A DNA stretch of 64,000 nt from Sphingobacterium multivorum (GTDB lineage Bacteria > Bacteroidota > Bacteroidia > Sphingobacteriales > Sphingobacteriaceae): positions 1,240,001 to 1,304,000 of the forward strand of contig NZ_UAUU01000011.1 in assembly GCF_900457465.1 (NCBI RefSeq). Reading direction: 5' to 3'. The position numbers and the translations under genes were made by a program. Below the pieces are notes generated by a model that was given only the letters and a program-made list of their open reading frames with translations, did not search any database and was not told the DNA's origin. Positions 1 to 8,815 of this stretch are shown here, piece after piece. Positions within the stretch are counted from its first letter, which is position 1. Every line of letters begins with the position of its first letter.

Positions 1-1
1 A

Positions 2-466
2 TTTGAAGAAATGGAGCAGTGGAATCCGGATGGTTATTTCATTTCCAATGGTCCTGGCGATCCAGCACCGATGGATTATGCTATCGAGACTGTAAAAGCT
101 ATTTTAAACGCAAATAAACCGATGTTTGGTATTTGCTTAGGTCACCAGATTTTAGCATTGGCAAATGGCATCCGCACAAGCAAGTTGCATAATGGACACC
201 GTGGTATCAACCACCCCGTGAAGAACATTATCGCCAACCGTTGTGAAATTACGTCGCAGAACCACGGTTTTGGAGTTGTGGCTGAAGATATCCAAAATTC
301 TGAGAACGTCGAAATTACACACGTCAATTTGAACGATCAGTCTATTGAAGGTATCCGTATCAAAGGACAGAAAGCATTTTCGGTGCAATATCATCCAGAA
401 TCATCACCGGGTCCACATGACTCGCGCTACTTGTTTGATGATTTTGTAGCAATGATCAAAAACTAA
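2..466 (+). CDS. carA: Carbamoyl-phosphate synthase small subunit, C-terminal part (cut by window edge)
   Basis: Glutaminase subunit of carbamoyl-phosphate synthase; it releases ammonia from glutamine for arginine and pyrimidine synthesis. The frame is open at the left edge, so only the last ~154 residues are present. Visible class I amidotransferase motifs are GICLGHQ, with the nucleophilic Cys, and QYHPESSPGPHDS, with the catalytic His-Glu pair. The fragment ends normally and is followed by a strong intrinsic terminator. carB is not in the window downstream, so the two subunits are either separated or arranged the other way round. The family assignment is firm. Confidence 0.95.
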   Translation, partial: FEEMEQWNPDGYFISNGPGDPAPMDYAIETVKAILNANKPMFGICLGHQILALANGIRTSKLHNGHRGINHPVKNIIANRCEITSQNHGFGVVAEDIQNSENVEITHVNLNDQSIEGIRIKGQKAFSVQYHPESSPGPHDSRYLFDDFVAMIKN

Positions 467-485
467 ATTGCACAATATTCTATAA

Positions 486-516
486 AAAACCCTTCAGATT
501 TTGAAGGGTTTTTTAT
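486..516 (+). terminator. Intrinsic terminator after carA
   Basis: A hairpin with arms aacccttca and ttgaagggtt is followed by a T-run. It lies 20 bases after the carA stop. Confidence 0.85.
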
Positions 517-592
517 TGTTTTTAGTTGAACAGTTATGCCGATGGAGCATATTTTATTTCATAATAAATAGGGGAATAAATACATTTTTTAT

Positions 593-600
593 TATATTTG
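593..600 (+). promoter_or_regulatory. eno promoter, -7 element
   Basis: TATATTTG matches the Bacteroidota -7 consensus TAnnTTTG. No TTG is found 20 bases upstream, so the -33 element is weak or absent. A start near 605 would give eno a 5' leader of about 75 bases containing the hairpin at 616-642. Confidence 0.55.
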
Positions 601-615
601 ATTGTGAAAAATGTC

Positions 616-642
616 TGTAGATAAGAGTGTGTCTTATCTACA
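616..642 (+). promoter_or_regulatory. Perfect 11-bp stem-loop in the eno 5' leader
   Basis: Arms 616-626 (tgtagataaga) and 632-642 (tcttatctaca) are perfectly complementary around a five-base loop. There is no T-run, so it is not a terminator. Its place near the predicted 5' end of the eno mRNA suggests a stabilising or regulatory structure. Confidence 0.55.
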
Positions 643-678
643 CTAAGTAATGAAAATAAATTATAGTCTAATAAAGAG

Positions 679-1974
679 ATGAGTTTAATTATCGATGTTC
701 ATGCGCGTCAAATTTTGGATTCGCGCGGTAACCCTACAATTGAGGTAGATGTTACTACACAAAATGGTTTTGTTGGTCGTGCAGCTGTTCCTTCAGGTGC
801 TTCAACTGGTATTCACGAAGCAGTAGAATTACGTGATGGTGACAAGTCAAAATATCTAGGAAAAGGTGTTTTGAAAGCTGTTGAGAATGTAAACACTAAA
901 ATTGCAAAAGCGCTAGAAGGTGTAGATGTTTTCGAGCAAAATGCCATCGATAAAATCATGATTGATTTAGACGGTAGCGAAAATAAAGGAAACTTAGGCG
1001 CAAATGCTATTTTAGGAGTTTCTTTAGCTGTAGCGAAAGCTGCTGCACAAGAGTCACGTCAACCATTATACCGTTATATCGGTGGTGTAAATGCGAACAC
1101 GTTACCTATTCCTATGATGAATATCATCAATGGTGGTTCACACTCTGATGCACCTATCGCATTTCAGGAATTTATGATCATGCCTGTGGGTGCGCCTTCA
1201 TTCTCTGAGGCTTTGCGTTGGGGTACTGAGGTTTTCCATACGTTGAAAAAAATCTTACATGACAGAGGTCTTTCAACTGCAGTAGGTGATGAAGGTGGTT
1301 TCGCGCCAACTTTTGAAGGTACTGAGGATGCCATCGAAACAGTTTTGAAAGCGATTGAAATTGCCGGTTACAAACCTGGTCAAGATGTTTGTTTAGCGTT
1401 GGATTGTGCTTCTTCTGAGTTCTACAAAGATGGTAAATACGATTATACTAAATTTGAAGGTGATAAAGGAGCTGTGCGTTCTAGCGAAGAGCAAGCAAGC
1501 TATTTGGCTGAATTAACAGCTAAATACCCTATTATTTCTATAGAAGATGGTATGGCTGAAGATGATTGGGCTGGTTGGAAAACATTGACTGACAAAATCG
1601 GTGACCATGTTCAATTAGTAGGTGATGATCTTTTTGTTACCAATACAAAACGTCTTCAACAAGGAATCGATACTCATACAGCAAACTCAATTTTAGTGAA
1701 AGTAAACCAAATTGGTTCATTGACTGAAACAATCAATGCGGTTACTTTAGCTCAAAATTCTGGTTACACTTCTGTGATGTCACACCGTTCGGGCGAGACT
1801 GAAGATGCGACTATCGCTGACTTAGCTGTAGCACTGAACTGCGGTCAGATTAAAACTGGTTCTGCTTCACGTTCTGATCGTATGGCTAAATACAACCAAT
1901 TGTTACGTATTGAGGAGGAATTGGGTGGTAATGCACGTTTCATCGGTAAAAACTTTAAATACGCTAAAAAATAA
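679..1974 (+). CDS. eno: Enolase
   Basis: Converts 2-phosphoglycerate to phosphoenolpyruvate in glycolysis; cytosolic and Mg-dependent. The 431 residues match the usual family length. Visible motifs are GDEGGFAP (catalytic Glu), the Mg ligands in ALDCASSEF, SIEDGMAEDDW and LVGDDLFVT, the catalytic Lys in LVKVNQIGSL, and the signature SHRSGETEDA. The start fits the conserved N-terminus MSLIIDVHARQILDSRGNP. The gene is monocistronic, with its own promoter, a structured leader and a terminator. Confidence 0.98.
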   Translation: MSLIIDVHARQILDSRGNPTIEVDVTTQNGFVGRAAVPSGASTGIHEAVELRDGDKSKYLGKGVLKAVENVNTKIAKALEGVDVFEQNAIDKIMIDLDGSENKGNLGANAILGVSLAVAKAAAQESRQPLYRYIGGVNANTLPIPMMNIINGGSHSDAPIAFQEFMIMPVGAPSFSEALRWGTEVFHTLKKILHDRGLSTAVGDEGGFAPTFEGTEDAIETVLKAIEIAGYKPGQDVCLALDCASSEFYKDGKYDYTKFEGDKGAVRSSEEQASYLAELTAKYPIISIEDGMAEDDWAGWKTLTDKIGDHVQLVGDDLFVTNTKRLQQGIDTHTANSILVKVNQIGSLTETINAVTLAQNSGYTSVMSHRSGETEDATIADLAVALNCGQIKTGSASRSDRMAKYNQLLRIEEELGGNARFIGKNFKYAKK

Positions 1975-1995
1975 GCGAAAGCTTATTTTTTATAT

Positions 1996-2030
1996 AAAAA
2001 GCCGAAGTATTTTCTACTTCGGCTTTTTTT
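1996..2030 (+). terminator. Intrinsic terminator after eno
   Basis: Stem aaaaagccgaagta / tacttcggctttttt with a four- to five-base loop and a T-run, about 20 bases after the stop. The flanking A-run makes it potentially bidirectional, serving the convergent DUF72 gene as well. Confidence 0.9.
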
Positions 2031-2095
2031 GTGGGCAAAATATGCTGAATGATTTTTTCTATAGTTGGCTTTAGCACCGGAACTGATATCCTGTC

Positions 2096-2983
2096 TTAGA
2101 ATAATGTATTTCCTGTGTTTTTGTTGGGATAGGTTAGATCCAAGTCGAATGTTGTATTCAGTTTTTTGATAAAATGTGTTGCCAGTAATGGCGATTCTAT
2201 CTCAATATTCTGGTGGATAAAGAAATACAGTTTTTGCAACCCGTTTTCGCGCCATAGTTTCAGCACATCGATCCATTGATCTAGGCGATCGTAATCTGAC
2301 GCGTGGTTGGCACCTACATACCGTATAAAAGCAGTCGGTGTGGTTAAGCGCATATGGAGCATGTCTCTACGGCCTGCGGTATCGACCAGTACGTTGGTCA
2401 CGTTGGTTTCCTCCAGCAGCGCATAGAGTTCTTTTGTTACTTCGGGTTTGGAAAACCAATCTTTATTTCGTACCTCTAAGGCTAGAGGGACTTCTTTTGG
2501 CCAGTCATGAAGAAATAGTTTTAGACGGGCCATATCCTTTGGACTATAATTGTCGTGCATCTGTAAAAAGGCCATTCCTAGTTTCTCATCGAAATGAACA
2601 ATGGAATCTGTAAACAACTTCACTTTATCACCCGTATTTAATAATCTGCTAAAATGGCTGATGGATTGTGGTATTTTAGGGAAGAACTTGAAGTTAGCAG
2701 GTGTTTTCTTTTTCCAGGTCTCTACCTGGTCTATGCCAGGTGAATTGTAGAATGTAGCATTGAGTTCAACGCTGTTAAACTGTGTGGAGTAATAAGCAAG
2801 TTCGTCTTTTGTACCTCTGGGATAAAAGCCTTTTAAATCTTGTTTATTCCATTTTGCACAACCTACATATACATCAAAAGGCTTGTCATTTTTGAAATGC
2901 TGCAATAGGTTTAAAGTTTCTGCTGGAGTAGGGGGAAGGGTAAAGTCGATTTCCTCAGGATGTTCTACTTGGCCGAATTTCAT
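2096..2983 (-). CDS. DUF72 (YecE-like) family protein
   Basis: A 295-residue DUF72 protein. The family is predicted to form a TIM barrel and its function is not established. Recognisable parts are VGCAKWNKQDLKGFYP near the N-terminus, YYSTQFNSVELNATFY, and the later VPLALEVRNKDWF. It is the last gene of a minus-strand set (YceH, MFS, DUF72), starting 1 base after the MFS stop codon, so co-transcription is likely. The link with the transporter may be no more than operon sharing. Confidence 0.85.
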   Translation of the reverse strand: MKFGQVEHPEEIDFTLPPTPAETLNLLQHFKNDKPFDVYVGCAKWNKQDLKGFYPRGTKDELAYYSTQFNSVELNATFYNSPGIDQVETWKKKTPANFKFFPKIPQSISHFSRLLNTGDKVKLFTDSIVHFDEKLGMAFLQMHDNYSPKDMARLKLFLHDWPKEVPLALEVRNKDWFSKPEVTKELYALLEETNVTNVLVDTAGRRDMLHMRLTTPTAFIRYVGANHASDYDRLDQWIDVLKLWRENGLQKLYFFIHQNIEIESPLLATHFIKKLNTTFDLDLTYPNKNTGNTLF

Positions 2984-2984
2984 A

Positions 2985-4175
2985 TCAGTTTTTTCTTAAT
3001 TTATAATCAAATAATAGATGAGCCAACAAGGCCAACAGCGTATAACATGTGCCTACGAAAATAACACCGGGCCATTGGAAGTGTTGCCATGCTTGTGCAG
3101 CAAAAAAAGTGCCTGTTGATCCACCAACAAAATAGCTGACCATATATACGGTATTTAGTCGGTTGTTGGCCCCGATGTTTAGCGCATAGAAATCGCTTTG
3201 ATTCAGGATATGCATCGACTGTAGGCCAAGATCGATGAGAATAACACCAAGGATCAGGCCCCAATAGTAATTGCCGAAGAGGGCGAATAATAGCCAGCTA
3301 AGCAGCATCAATAGAATAGCGTATAAGATAATTCTGGCTTTACCGATATATATGGTCAATCTGTTTACAAAAGCGGCTGCAAGCGCACCGCAGGCCCCCA
3401 CAAGTCCAAATGCTCCGGCGGTTGCTGGCCCATCGAAGAAAGGAGGGCCTTCCAGGTGGAACACAAGTGTCGTAAAAAAAGCAGAGAAAGCCCCAAATCC
3501 CATGGCACCACGAAATGCTGCGAGCTGCAACACAGGCTGTTTTTTCGCGAAGTTCCAGACCGAACGCATCAATTCGCGATAAGAACCTTTGAAATTAGGC
3601 AGTACCTCTGGTAGCTTGAATGCGATGGTGATGGCTGTAATGACCATAATTGCTGACGCTATCCAATACATTTCGCGCCATCCGAAGTAGGAGCCAATAA
3701 ACCCGCTTACAACTCTAGAGAGTAAAATACCGATCAGCAGACCCGACATAACCATACCTATCGCTGAAGCCTGCTTTTCTTTGCTCGCAAGTTCGGCTGC
3801 CATGGGCACAAAAACCTGTGGAATAACAGATGTGAAACCTATCAGAAAGCTGAATAGCAATATGGATAGGATAGAAGTGGACATGGCCATGCCTACCAAA
3901 GAAAAAATAATGAAAAAGAAATCGATCAAGATCATTTTCTTTCTTTTAAACATATCCCCTAAAGGAACGATCAGTAACAGGCCAAAGGCATATCCGATCT
4001 GCGTTAACATGGCCGAATTACTGACCATAGCCTCGTCAATATGTAGGTCTTTGGCAATCAAGCCCAATAGTGGTTGATTGTAATAATTATTGGCGACAAC
4101 CAAGCCTGTGGCGATGGTCATCAGCCACAAGGTTGCTTTGGATATTTCGTTTTCGGAATCTATTGTTTGCGACAT
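2985..4175 (-). CDS. Major facilitator superfamily transporter
   Basis: A 396-residue integral membrane protein with about 12 hydrophobic segments in two halves. The loop 2-3 motif appears as PLGDMFKRKKMI. The N-terminal WLMTIATGLVVANNYYNQPLL resembles the YnfM/CynX-type drug or sugar exporter branch. Substrate cannot be read from the sequence. It lies 6 bases from the YceH gene upstream and 1 base from the DUF72 gene downstream, in the same operon. Confidence 0.9.
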   Translation of the reverse strand: MSQTIDSENEISKATLWLMTIATGLVVANNYYNQPLLGLIAKDLHIDEAMVSNSAMLTQIGYAFGLLLIVPLGDMFKRKKMILIDFFFIIFSLVGMAMSTSILSILLFSFLIGFTSVIPQVFVPMAAELASKEKQASAIGMVMSGLLIGILLSRVVSGFIGSYFGWREMYWIASAIMVITAITIAFKLPEVLPNFKGSYRELMRSVWNFAKKQPVLQLAAFRGAMGFGAFSAFFTTLVFHLEGPPFFDGPATAGAFGLVGACGALAAAFVNRLTIYIGKARIILYAILLMLLSWLLFALFGNYYWGLILGVILIDLGLQSMHILNQSDFYALNIGANNRLNTVYMVSYFVGGSTGTFFAAQAWQHFQWPGVIFVGTCYTLLALLAHLLFDYKLRKN

Positions 4176-4181
4176 GAGCGA

Positions 4182-4823
4182 CTAATGTAATTCATCCCAG
4201 AGATCCTGAAATTTTTGTTTCAATGCTGCAACTTCCTGTTCCAATTGTCCAATTCGTTCGAGTAAGGTCTGGTCGTTCGAGGAGCTGCCTGCAGGAACGC
4301 TATTTTCATACGCTTCCAGGTTGATATCTCCTAATAAATGAATATAGCGGACTTCTTTATGCCCTATTTGTTTAGGCAGGGACTTCAAGTAGCCTTCTTG
4401 TGCCAATTTTTCCAATTGTTCATTGATTTCGCCCAATGATTCGAATTCATAAAGTCTTCCAGAGTTTGAATTAATTTCCCCGGCGGTCATTGGTCCTCTG
4501 AGTAGTAATAAGCAAACAATGGTTAATTCGGAAGGAACCAGTGGAAATTGTATGGCAAAATTGTGTTTATACTTTGTTACGCGAGATCCTCCGCCAACAA
4601 CTGTCGAGATTAAGCCCTTTTTCTTTAATATATCCAATGTAGCGATAATATCTTCTTCTGTATATTGTACAACCGGTTTGCGGGAAGTCTTTTGATTACA
4701 AGCAGCTTGTAAGCTGTTGATTGTCATTGGATAATATTCTGGGGTTACTTTTGATTTTTCGATTAGTGAGCCTAGTACACGTTGTTCCATGGCAGACAAT
4801 TGGGGCAAATGAGTTGTTTCCAT
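4182..4823 (-). CDS. YceH family protein (DUF480)
   Basis: A 213-residue protein with the conserved N-terminus LSAMEQRVLGSLIEKSKVTPEYYP and the SLQAACNQKTSR segment of the DUF480/YceH family, which contains two winged-helix domains. Residues ~185-213 form a short coiled coil (IGQLEQEVAALKQKF). Function is unproven in the family; a DNA-binding role is inferred from the fold. It is the first gene of the minus-strand operon and is divergent from the deacetylase-like gene at 4981. Confidence 0.85.
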   Translation of the reverse strand: METTHLPQLSAMEQRVLGSLIEKSKVTPEYYPMTINSLQAACNQKTSRKPVVQYTEEDIIATLDILKKKGLISTVVGGGSRVTKYKHNFAIQFPLVPSELTIVCLLLLRGPMTAGEINSNSGRLYEFESLGEINEQLEKLAQEGYLKSLPKQIGHKEVRYIHLLGDINLEAYENSVPAGSSSNDQTLLERIGQLEQEVAALKQKFQDLWDELH

Positions 4824-4980
4824 TTATCTTGAAGAATATAAATTTATGATTGAATACAAGTATGCTGTTATGCAACGTAACATTGGCTTGCAGTTTGTTC
4901 CTTCTCAAAGATGCCCTTTTTCTCCTACAACTCCAAAAGATCTTTTTCTTATCTTCGCATGAGTAATAGAAGATTTTAAG

Positions 4981-5886
4981 GTGCTTAAGATAGCTTTTCG
5001 TCAAGAATTTGTCCATCCCGTCAAAGAGGGGCATCGATTTCCGATGCTGAAATACGAGTTGATTCCTTTACAGTTAAAACATGAAGGGCTGGCAGATGAG
5101 TCAAGTTTTTTCAGTCCTGAACTAGCAAGCTTTGAGACATGCTGTTTGGTCCATGATCCAGTGTATGTAAAGCAGTTGTTTGAGCTTACTTTGGATTCGA
5201 AAATGATCCGTAGAATAGGTTTTCCATTAAGTCAAAGCCTTGTTGATCGGGAGCGATATATCTTAGATGGGACGATCCGAAGCGCCGCATATGCACTTGA
5301 GTATGGTGTTGCTTTTACCATTGCAGGGGGGACACATCATGCCGGTTATGATTTTGGTGAAGGCTTCTGTCTGATGAACGATCAAGCGACTGCCGCCGGG
5401 TACCTGTTGAAGCATAACTATGCAGGTCGTATCCTTATTATTGATCTGGATGTACACCAAGGAAATGGTACTGCGCATATTTTTGAGGAGCATAATCAGG
5501 TGTTTACCTTTTCAATGCATGGCGAGAAAAACTATCCCTTTGTCAAACAGCGTTCCCATTTGGATATCGGCTTGGAAGATCAGGTTACTGATGCGGAATA
5601 TCTCACTTTATTGGAAGAAAATTTGGTTGATGTGTTCCGGAAATTTGAGCCTGATTTCGTTTTCTATCAGGCTGGAGTAGATATTTTGCAAACAGATAAG
5701 CTGGGGAAATTGAATTTAAGCAGCAGTACCTGCCGTCGAAGAGATGAATTGGTCTTTCATATGTGCCATAAACACCATATCCCTGTTCAGGTAAGTATGG
5801 GGGGAGGTTATTCTCCTGAAATTAAAGATATTGTCAATGCACATTGCCAGACTTTTAGAATAGCAATAGATTTATATAATTTATAA
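4981..5886 (+). CDS. Histone deacetylase family protein (acetylpolyamine/acetoin-utilisation type)
   Basis: A 301-residue zinc hydrolase of the arginase/deacetylase fold. Active-site landmarks are GGTHHA (His pair), DLDVHQGNGT (zinc Asp and His), YQAGVDIL (zinc Asp) and MGGGYS (catalytic Tyr). Bacterial members deacetylate polyamines or other small acyl-amines; the substrate here is unknown. The start is a GTG at 4981; no nearby ATG preserves the conserved beginning LKIAFRQEFVHP. It is first in a plus-strand run with the nucleoid-associated and DUF3810 genes (10- and 20-base gaps). Confidence 0.9.
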   Translation: MLKIAFRQEFVHPVKEGHRFPMLKYELIPLQLKHEGLADESSFFSPELASFETCCLVHDPVYVKQLFELTLDSKMIRRIGFPLSQSLVDRERYILDGTIRSAAYALEYGVAFTIAGGTHHAGYDFGEGFCLMNDQATAAGYLLKHNYAGRILIIDLDVHQGNGTAHIFEEHNQVFTFSMHGEKNYPFVKQRSHLDIGLEDQVTDAEYLTLLEENLVDVFRKFEPDFVFYQAGVDILQTDKLGKLNLSSSTCRRRDELVFHMCHKHHIPVQVSMGGGYSPEIKDIVNAHCQTFRIAIDLYNL

Positions 5887-5896
5887 GATAAGAAAT

Positions 5897-6955
5897 ATGT
5901 TTTTTCACCAAGATGCAACTTTTGAAGCGTTATCCATTCATCGTGTAGGCAATAAAGCGCAAGATGAATTTTATATTTTGTCGGATGCCCCGGTATCTCT
6001 TGAAGGAGATGAAGTGTTACCTGGACTATTGATGCAGTATTTTATGAGTCCTTTTGCAAAGGTGAATGAGGTATATCGCTTATATCATCCGAATGGAGAG
6101 CTGGAATTGAATGAGATTTTCTATTTTGCAAGACAGTATTTTAAGGAGCAGCTTCCATTTCACGATTTTTCCCAACAAATTTCAAAACACCTTTATGAGG
6201 TGTCCAACCATCCTAAAATTAAAGCTGGGGAGGTATATGTCGTTGCCTTAAAGAATGTACAGATCGAAGGGGAAGAACATGATGCCATTGGTATATTCAA
6301 ATCGGAGAATAAAGAGACTTATTTGAAAGTATATCCGGAGCAAGGTGCTTTTATGTTGGAATATGAGCAGGAGGCGATCAATATCAATAAACTGGACAAA
6401 GGCTGTATTATTATCAATGTAGAAGAAGAAGAAGGTTATAAGGTGCTGGTTCTCGATCAGACAAACCGTCAACAGGAGGCAGTATACTGGAAAGATGAGT
6501 TTCTACAGCTGCGCGTGCGTAACGATAACTTCAATCAAACAGGGAATTATCTGAAAGTCTATAAGAACTTTGTTCAGGAAAAACTAGATGAGACATTTGA
6601 ACTGGAGAAAGCGGACAAAATTGATTTGATGAACAAATCCATGAATTACTTTAAGGAAAAAGAAACTTTTGTCCAAGAAGAATTTGAGGAGGAAGTACTG
6701 GGCAATCCGCAGGCTATTGCTTTATTTCAGGACTTTAAAGCTGGTTTTGAAGACGAATTTGACTCCCCATTTCAGGCAAGTTTTGAAATAGCAGATAAAG
6801 CGGTGAAAAAAATGGAATCTTCTTATAAGTCTGTTTTAAAGCTGGATAAGAATTTTCATATCTATGTTCATGGCAAACGTGAATATCTTGAGAAGGGGTA
6901 CGATGAGGATAAAGGCATGAATTATTACAAGGTCTATTTTGAGAACGAAAGTTAA
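5897..6955 (+). CDS. 37-kDa nucleoid-associated protein family (YejK-like)
   Basis: A 352-residue member of the NA37/YejK family, cytosolic and associated with the nucleoid in the studied relatives. Recognised by the N-terminal region FEALSIHRVGNKAQDE, the LLMQYFMSPF segment near residue 50, and a mid-protein block VYVVALKNVQIEG. No enzymatic motif is visible. It follows the deacetylase-like gene by 10 bases. The pairing with a deacetylase-fold enzyme is suggestive but not evidence of a shared task. Confidence 0.85.
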   Translation: MFFHQDATFEALSIHRVGNKAQDEFYILSDAPVSLEGDEVLPGLLMQYFMSPFAKVNEVYRLYHPNGELELNEIFYFARQYFKEQLPFHDFSQQISKHLYEVSNHPKIKAGEVYVVALKNVQIEGEEHDAIGIFKSENKETYLKVYPEQGAFMLEYEQEAININKLDKGCIIINVEEEEGYKVLVLDQTNRQQEAVYWKDEFLQLRVRNDNFNQTGNYLKVYKNFVQEKLDETFELEKADKIDLMNKSMNYFKEKETFVQEEFEEEVLGNPQAIALFQDFKAGFEDEFDSPFQASFEIADKAVKKMESSYKSVLKLDKNFHIYVHGKREYLEKGYDEDKGMNYYKVYFENES

Positions 6956-6975
6956 TCGTTTTATAGCTTATTTGA

Positions 6976-8055
6976 ATGGATAAACGCGATAAAATAGCTG
7001 TTTTCACGGTAGTATTACTTCTGATTGGAATTTTTATTTTCTCCTTGGTTGAGCAACATAGCCAATGGATTGAGGCGTTTTATGCACGCGGGTTTTACCG
7101 TTCCTATAGTCATGTGCCAAGATTTATTTTTGGGTATGTTCCCTTTAGTTTAGGTGATCTATTTTATGTCCTAGTCGTTGCATTTCTACTCTATTCAATT
7201 GCTAAATTAATCGGAAATTTATGGAAAGGAAGATGGAAAAGTTCTTTTCGTTCGGTTTTGACTATGATCAATTTGGTATTAGGTCTCTATTTTTTCTTTT
7301 ACCTATCATGGGGTATGAATTACTATCGTGAACCAATCAGTATAAATGCCAATTTGAAAGTTGATAGCTTAAAGTTAGCGGATTATCTCGTGGTTTTGAA
7401 TGGGTTTTTGGACAGTACAAATAATCTGCGGGAACATGTGGATCCATCCGAATGGGAAGAGCATAAAGAAACTATTCAAAGGGATTTGAATACATGGGTA
7501 CAACAGGATACGGCTTTTGCAGATTTCCTGTCAAGAGGTCAAATTAGGGCAAAATCACCCATAAATAGCAGGATAGTTTCTTTTTTTGGTGTCTCAGGTT
7601 ATTTTAATCCGTTCACTCATGAAGCACATGTTAATAAAGCCATGCCGGTAACCTTTTTACCTTTTACTACAGTGCATGAACTTGCGCATCAACAGGGAAT
7701 TGGTTTTGAAGACGAGGCGAATTTTATCGCTTTTGCTCGCTTACAGCGACATCCACAGATCTTTTACCGATATTCGGCTTATCTACAGACCACACTGTAT
7801 ATGTTACGTGAACTGCAGGGCATGTATCCTGATTTAGGAAAAGATTACAAGGGAAGATTAAGCGCAAAAGTATTGAACGATATGGAAAAAGAAAGGTATT
7901 TCTGGAGTCAATACACAGGTTGGGTCGACGATGTGATGGGATTGTTTTATAATCAATATCTCAAGCACAACAATCAAAAGGAAGGCATAGCACGATACGA
8001 TCGGATGACACGGTTGGTGTTGGCCTATGAGCTTAAAAGAAGAGGCTGTAGATAA
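6976..8055 (+). CDS. DUF3810 family membrane protein with HExxH zinc-protease motif
   Basis: A 359-residue protein with three N-terminal hydrophobic segments (about residues 8-25, 48-65 and 85-105) and a long soluble part. The sequence TVHELAHQQGIGFEDEANF carries HExxH followed by a downstream Glu, the layout of a gluzincin metallopeptidase. DUF3810 is a Bacteroidota family without an established substrate, so peptidase activity is an inference from the motif. It ends in a bidirectional terminator. Confidence 0.8.
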   Translation: MDKRDKIAVFTVVLLLIGIFIFSLVEQHSQWIEAFYARGFYRSYSHVPRFIFGYVPFSLGDLFYVLVVAFLLYSIAKLIGNLWKGRWKSSFRSVLTMINLVLGLYFFFYLSWGMNYYREPISINANLKVDSLKLADYLVVLNGFLDSTNNLREHVDPSEWEEHKETIQRDLNTWVQQDTAFADFLSRGQIRAKSPINSRIVSFFGVSGYFNPFTHEAHVNKAMPVTFLPFTTVHELAHQQGIGFEDEANFIAFARLQRHPQIFYRYSAYLQTTLYMLRELQGMYPDLGKDYKGRLSAKVLNDMEKERYFWSQYTGWVDDVMGLFYNQYLKHNNQKEGIARYDRMTRLVLAYELKRRGCR

Positions 8056-8068
8056 TAATGAGCCCATT

Positions 8069-8103
8069 AAAAAAGGCGTATTAGAGAATAATACGCCTTT
8101 TTT
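8069..8103. terminator. Bidirectional terminator
   Basis: Stem aaaaaggcgtatt / aatacgccttttt with a short loop. A- and T-runs on both sides suit both the DUF3810 gene (+) and the convergent secreted-protein gene (-). Confidence 0.85.
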
Positions 8104-8121
8104 ATGGATTAAGGAATTTTG

Positions 8122-8758
8122 TTATTGTGTTGAAATTAGTTCAAATGTACCTTCAGTTCCGGCACTACCCGAATAAATTTGCCCTTGAGGCAAGCCTCTC
8201 AATCCGGTGGGAGCGGTTTTAATCCGATCATAGATGTTTCTCAAGTCCGTGTTTGCATTGACAGCCCGCCCACCTGCTGCAACATCTCCATAAATATAAT
8301 TAGGCGCTTTTTTATTTGTTGTCTGAGGTTTAAGGCTACCAGTTGTTAAATTGACTTTAATTTTTCCTCCGTTACCATTCGGAAAAGTTTTGGTGCCATT
8401 AAAAGCGTCATCTCCCTTTGCAATGATATAAAGAGAACCTAATTTTTTGAAAATTAGCATTGATGTCAAAATTTGCACCATTATTCTTTCCATCTGTTCC
8501 ATAGATGGTTGCTTTATTTCCAATTTCAGCATAACCAATTGTTAGCTTGACATTTTTCTTACCATAGAACGAAAGGGTAGAATTGTCTTTCATGATTAAG
8601 GTATCGATGTGCATGACAACAGTAGAGTCTCTATTATCGATATTTTTTTTCGCTTTTTTGCCAATTTCCAGTTTAGAAATATGTTGTGTTTCTTGTGCTT
8701 TCCCAGTGAAGGTCATTGCAAAGCAAAGAAAAAAGCCTAGAATAAATTTAAATTTCAT
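8122..8758 (-). CDS. Secreted protein of unknown function, split by an apparent single-base frameshift
   Basis: The first frame (8758 to 8408) begins MKFKFILGFFLCFAMTFTGKAQ, a clear signal peptide, and stops early. The second frame carries on to 8122. The frames join inside a six-T run at 8443-8448 (six A on the coding strand): removing one A gives a continuous protein of ~212 residues reading ...DINANFQKLGSLYIIAKG... No family was recognised. Short beta-rich stretches follow, with Gly/Asn-rich turns such as NGNGGKIKVN, compatible with a small beta-solenoid or surface protein. It could be a true pseudogene, but the homopolymer context favours a sequence error. Confidence 0.6.
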
Positions 8759-8815
8759 AAAACTTTTAATTAATTGTAACTAACTAGTAGTTTGACAAAT
8801 AAAAGGTAAAAGAGT

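Noticed and set aside
8408..8538. Programmed ribosomal frameshifting in the secreted-protein gene
   Set aside because: There is an A6 run but no slippery heptamer with a downstream structure, and similar one-base faults occur in six other genes of the window. A sequence error is simpler.
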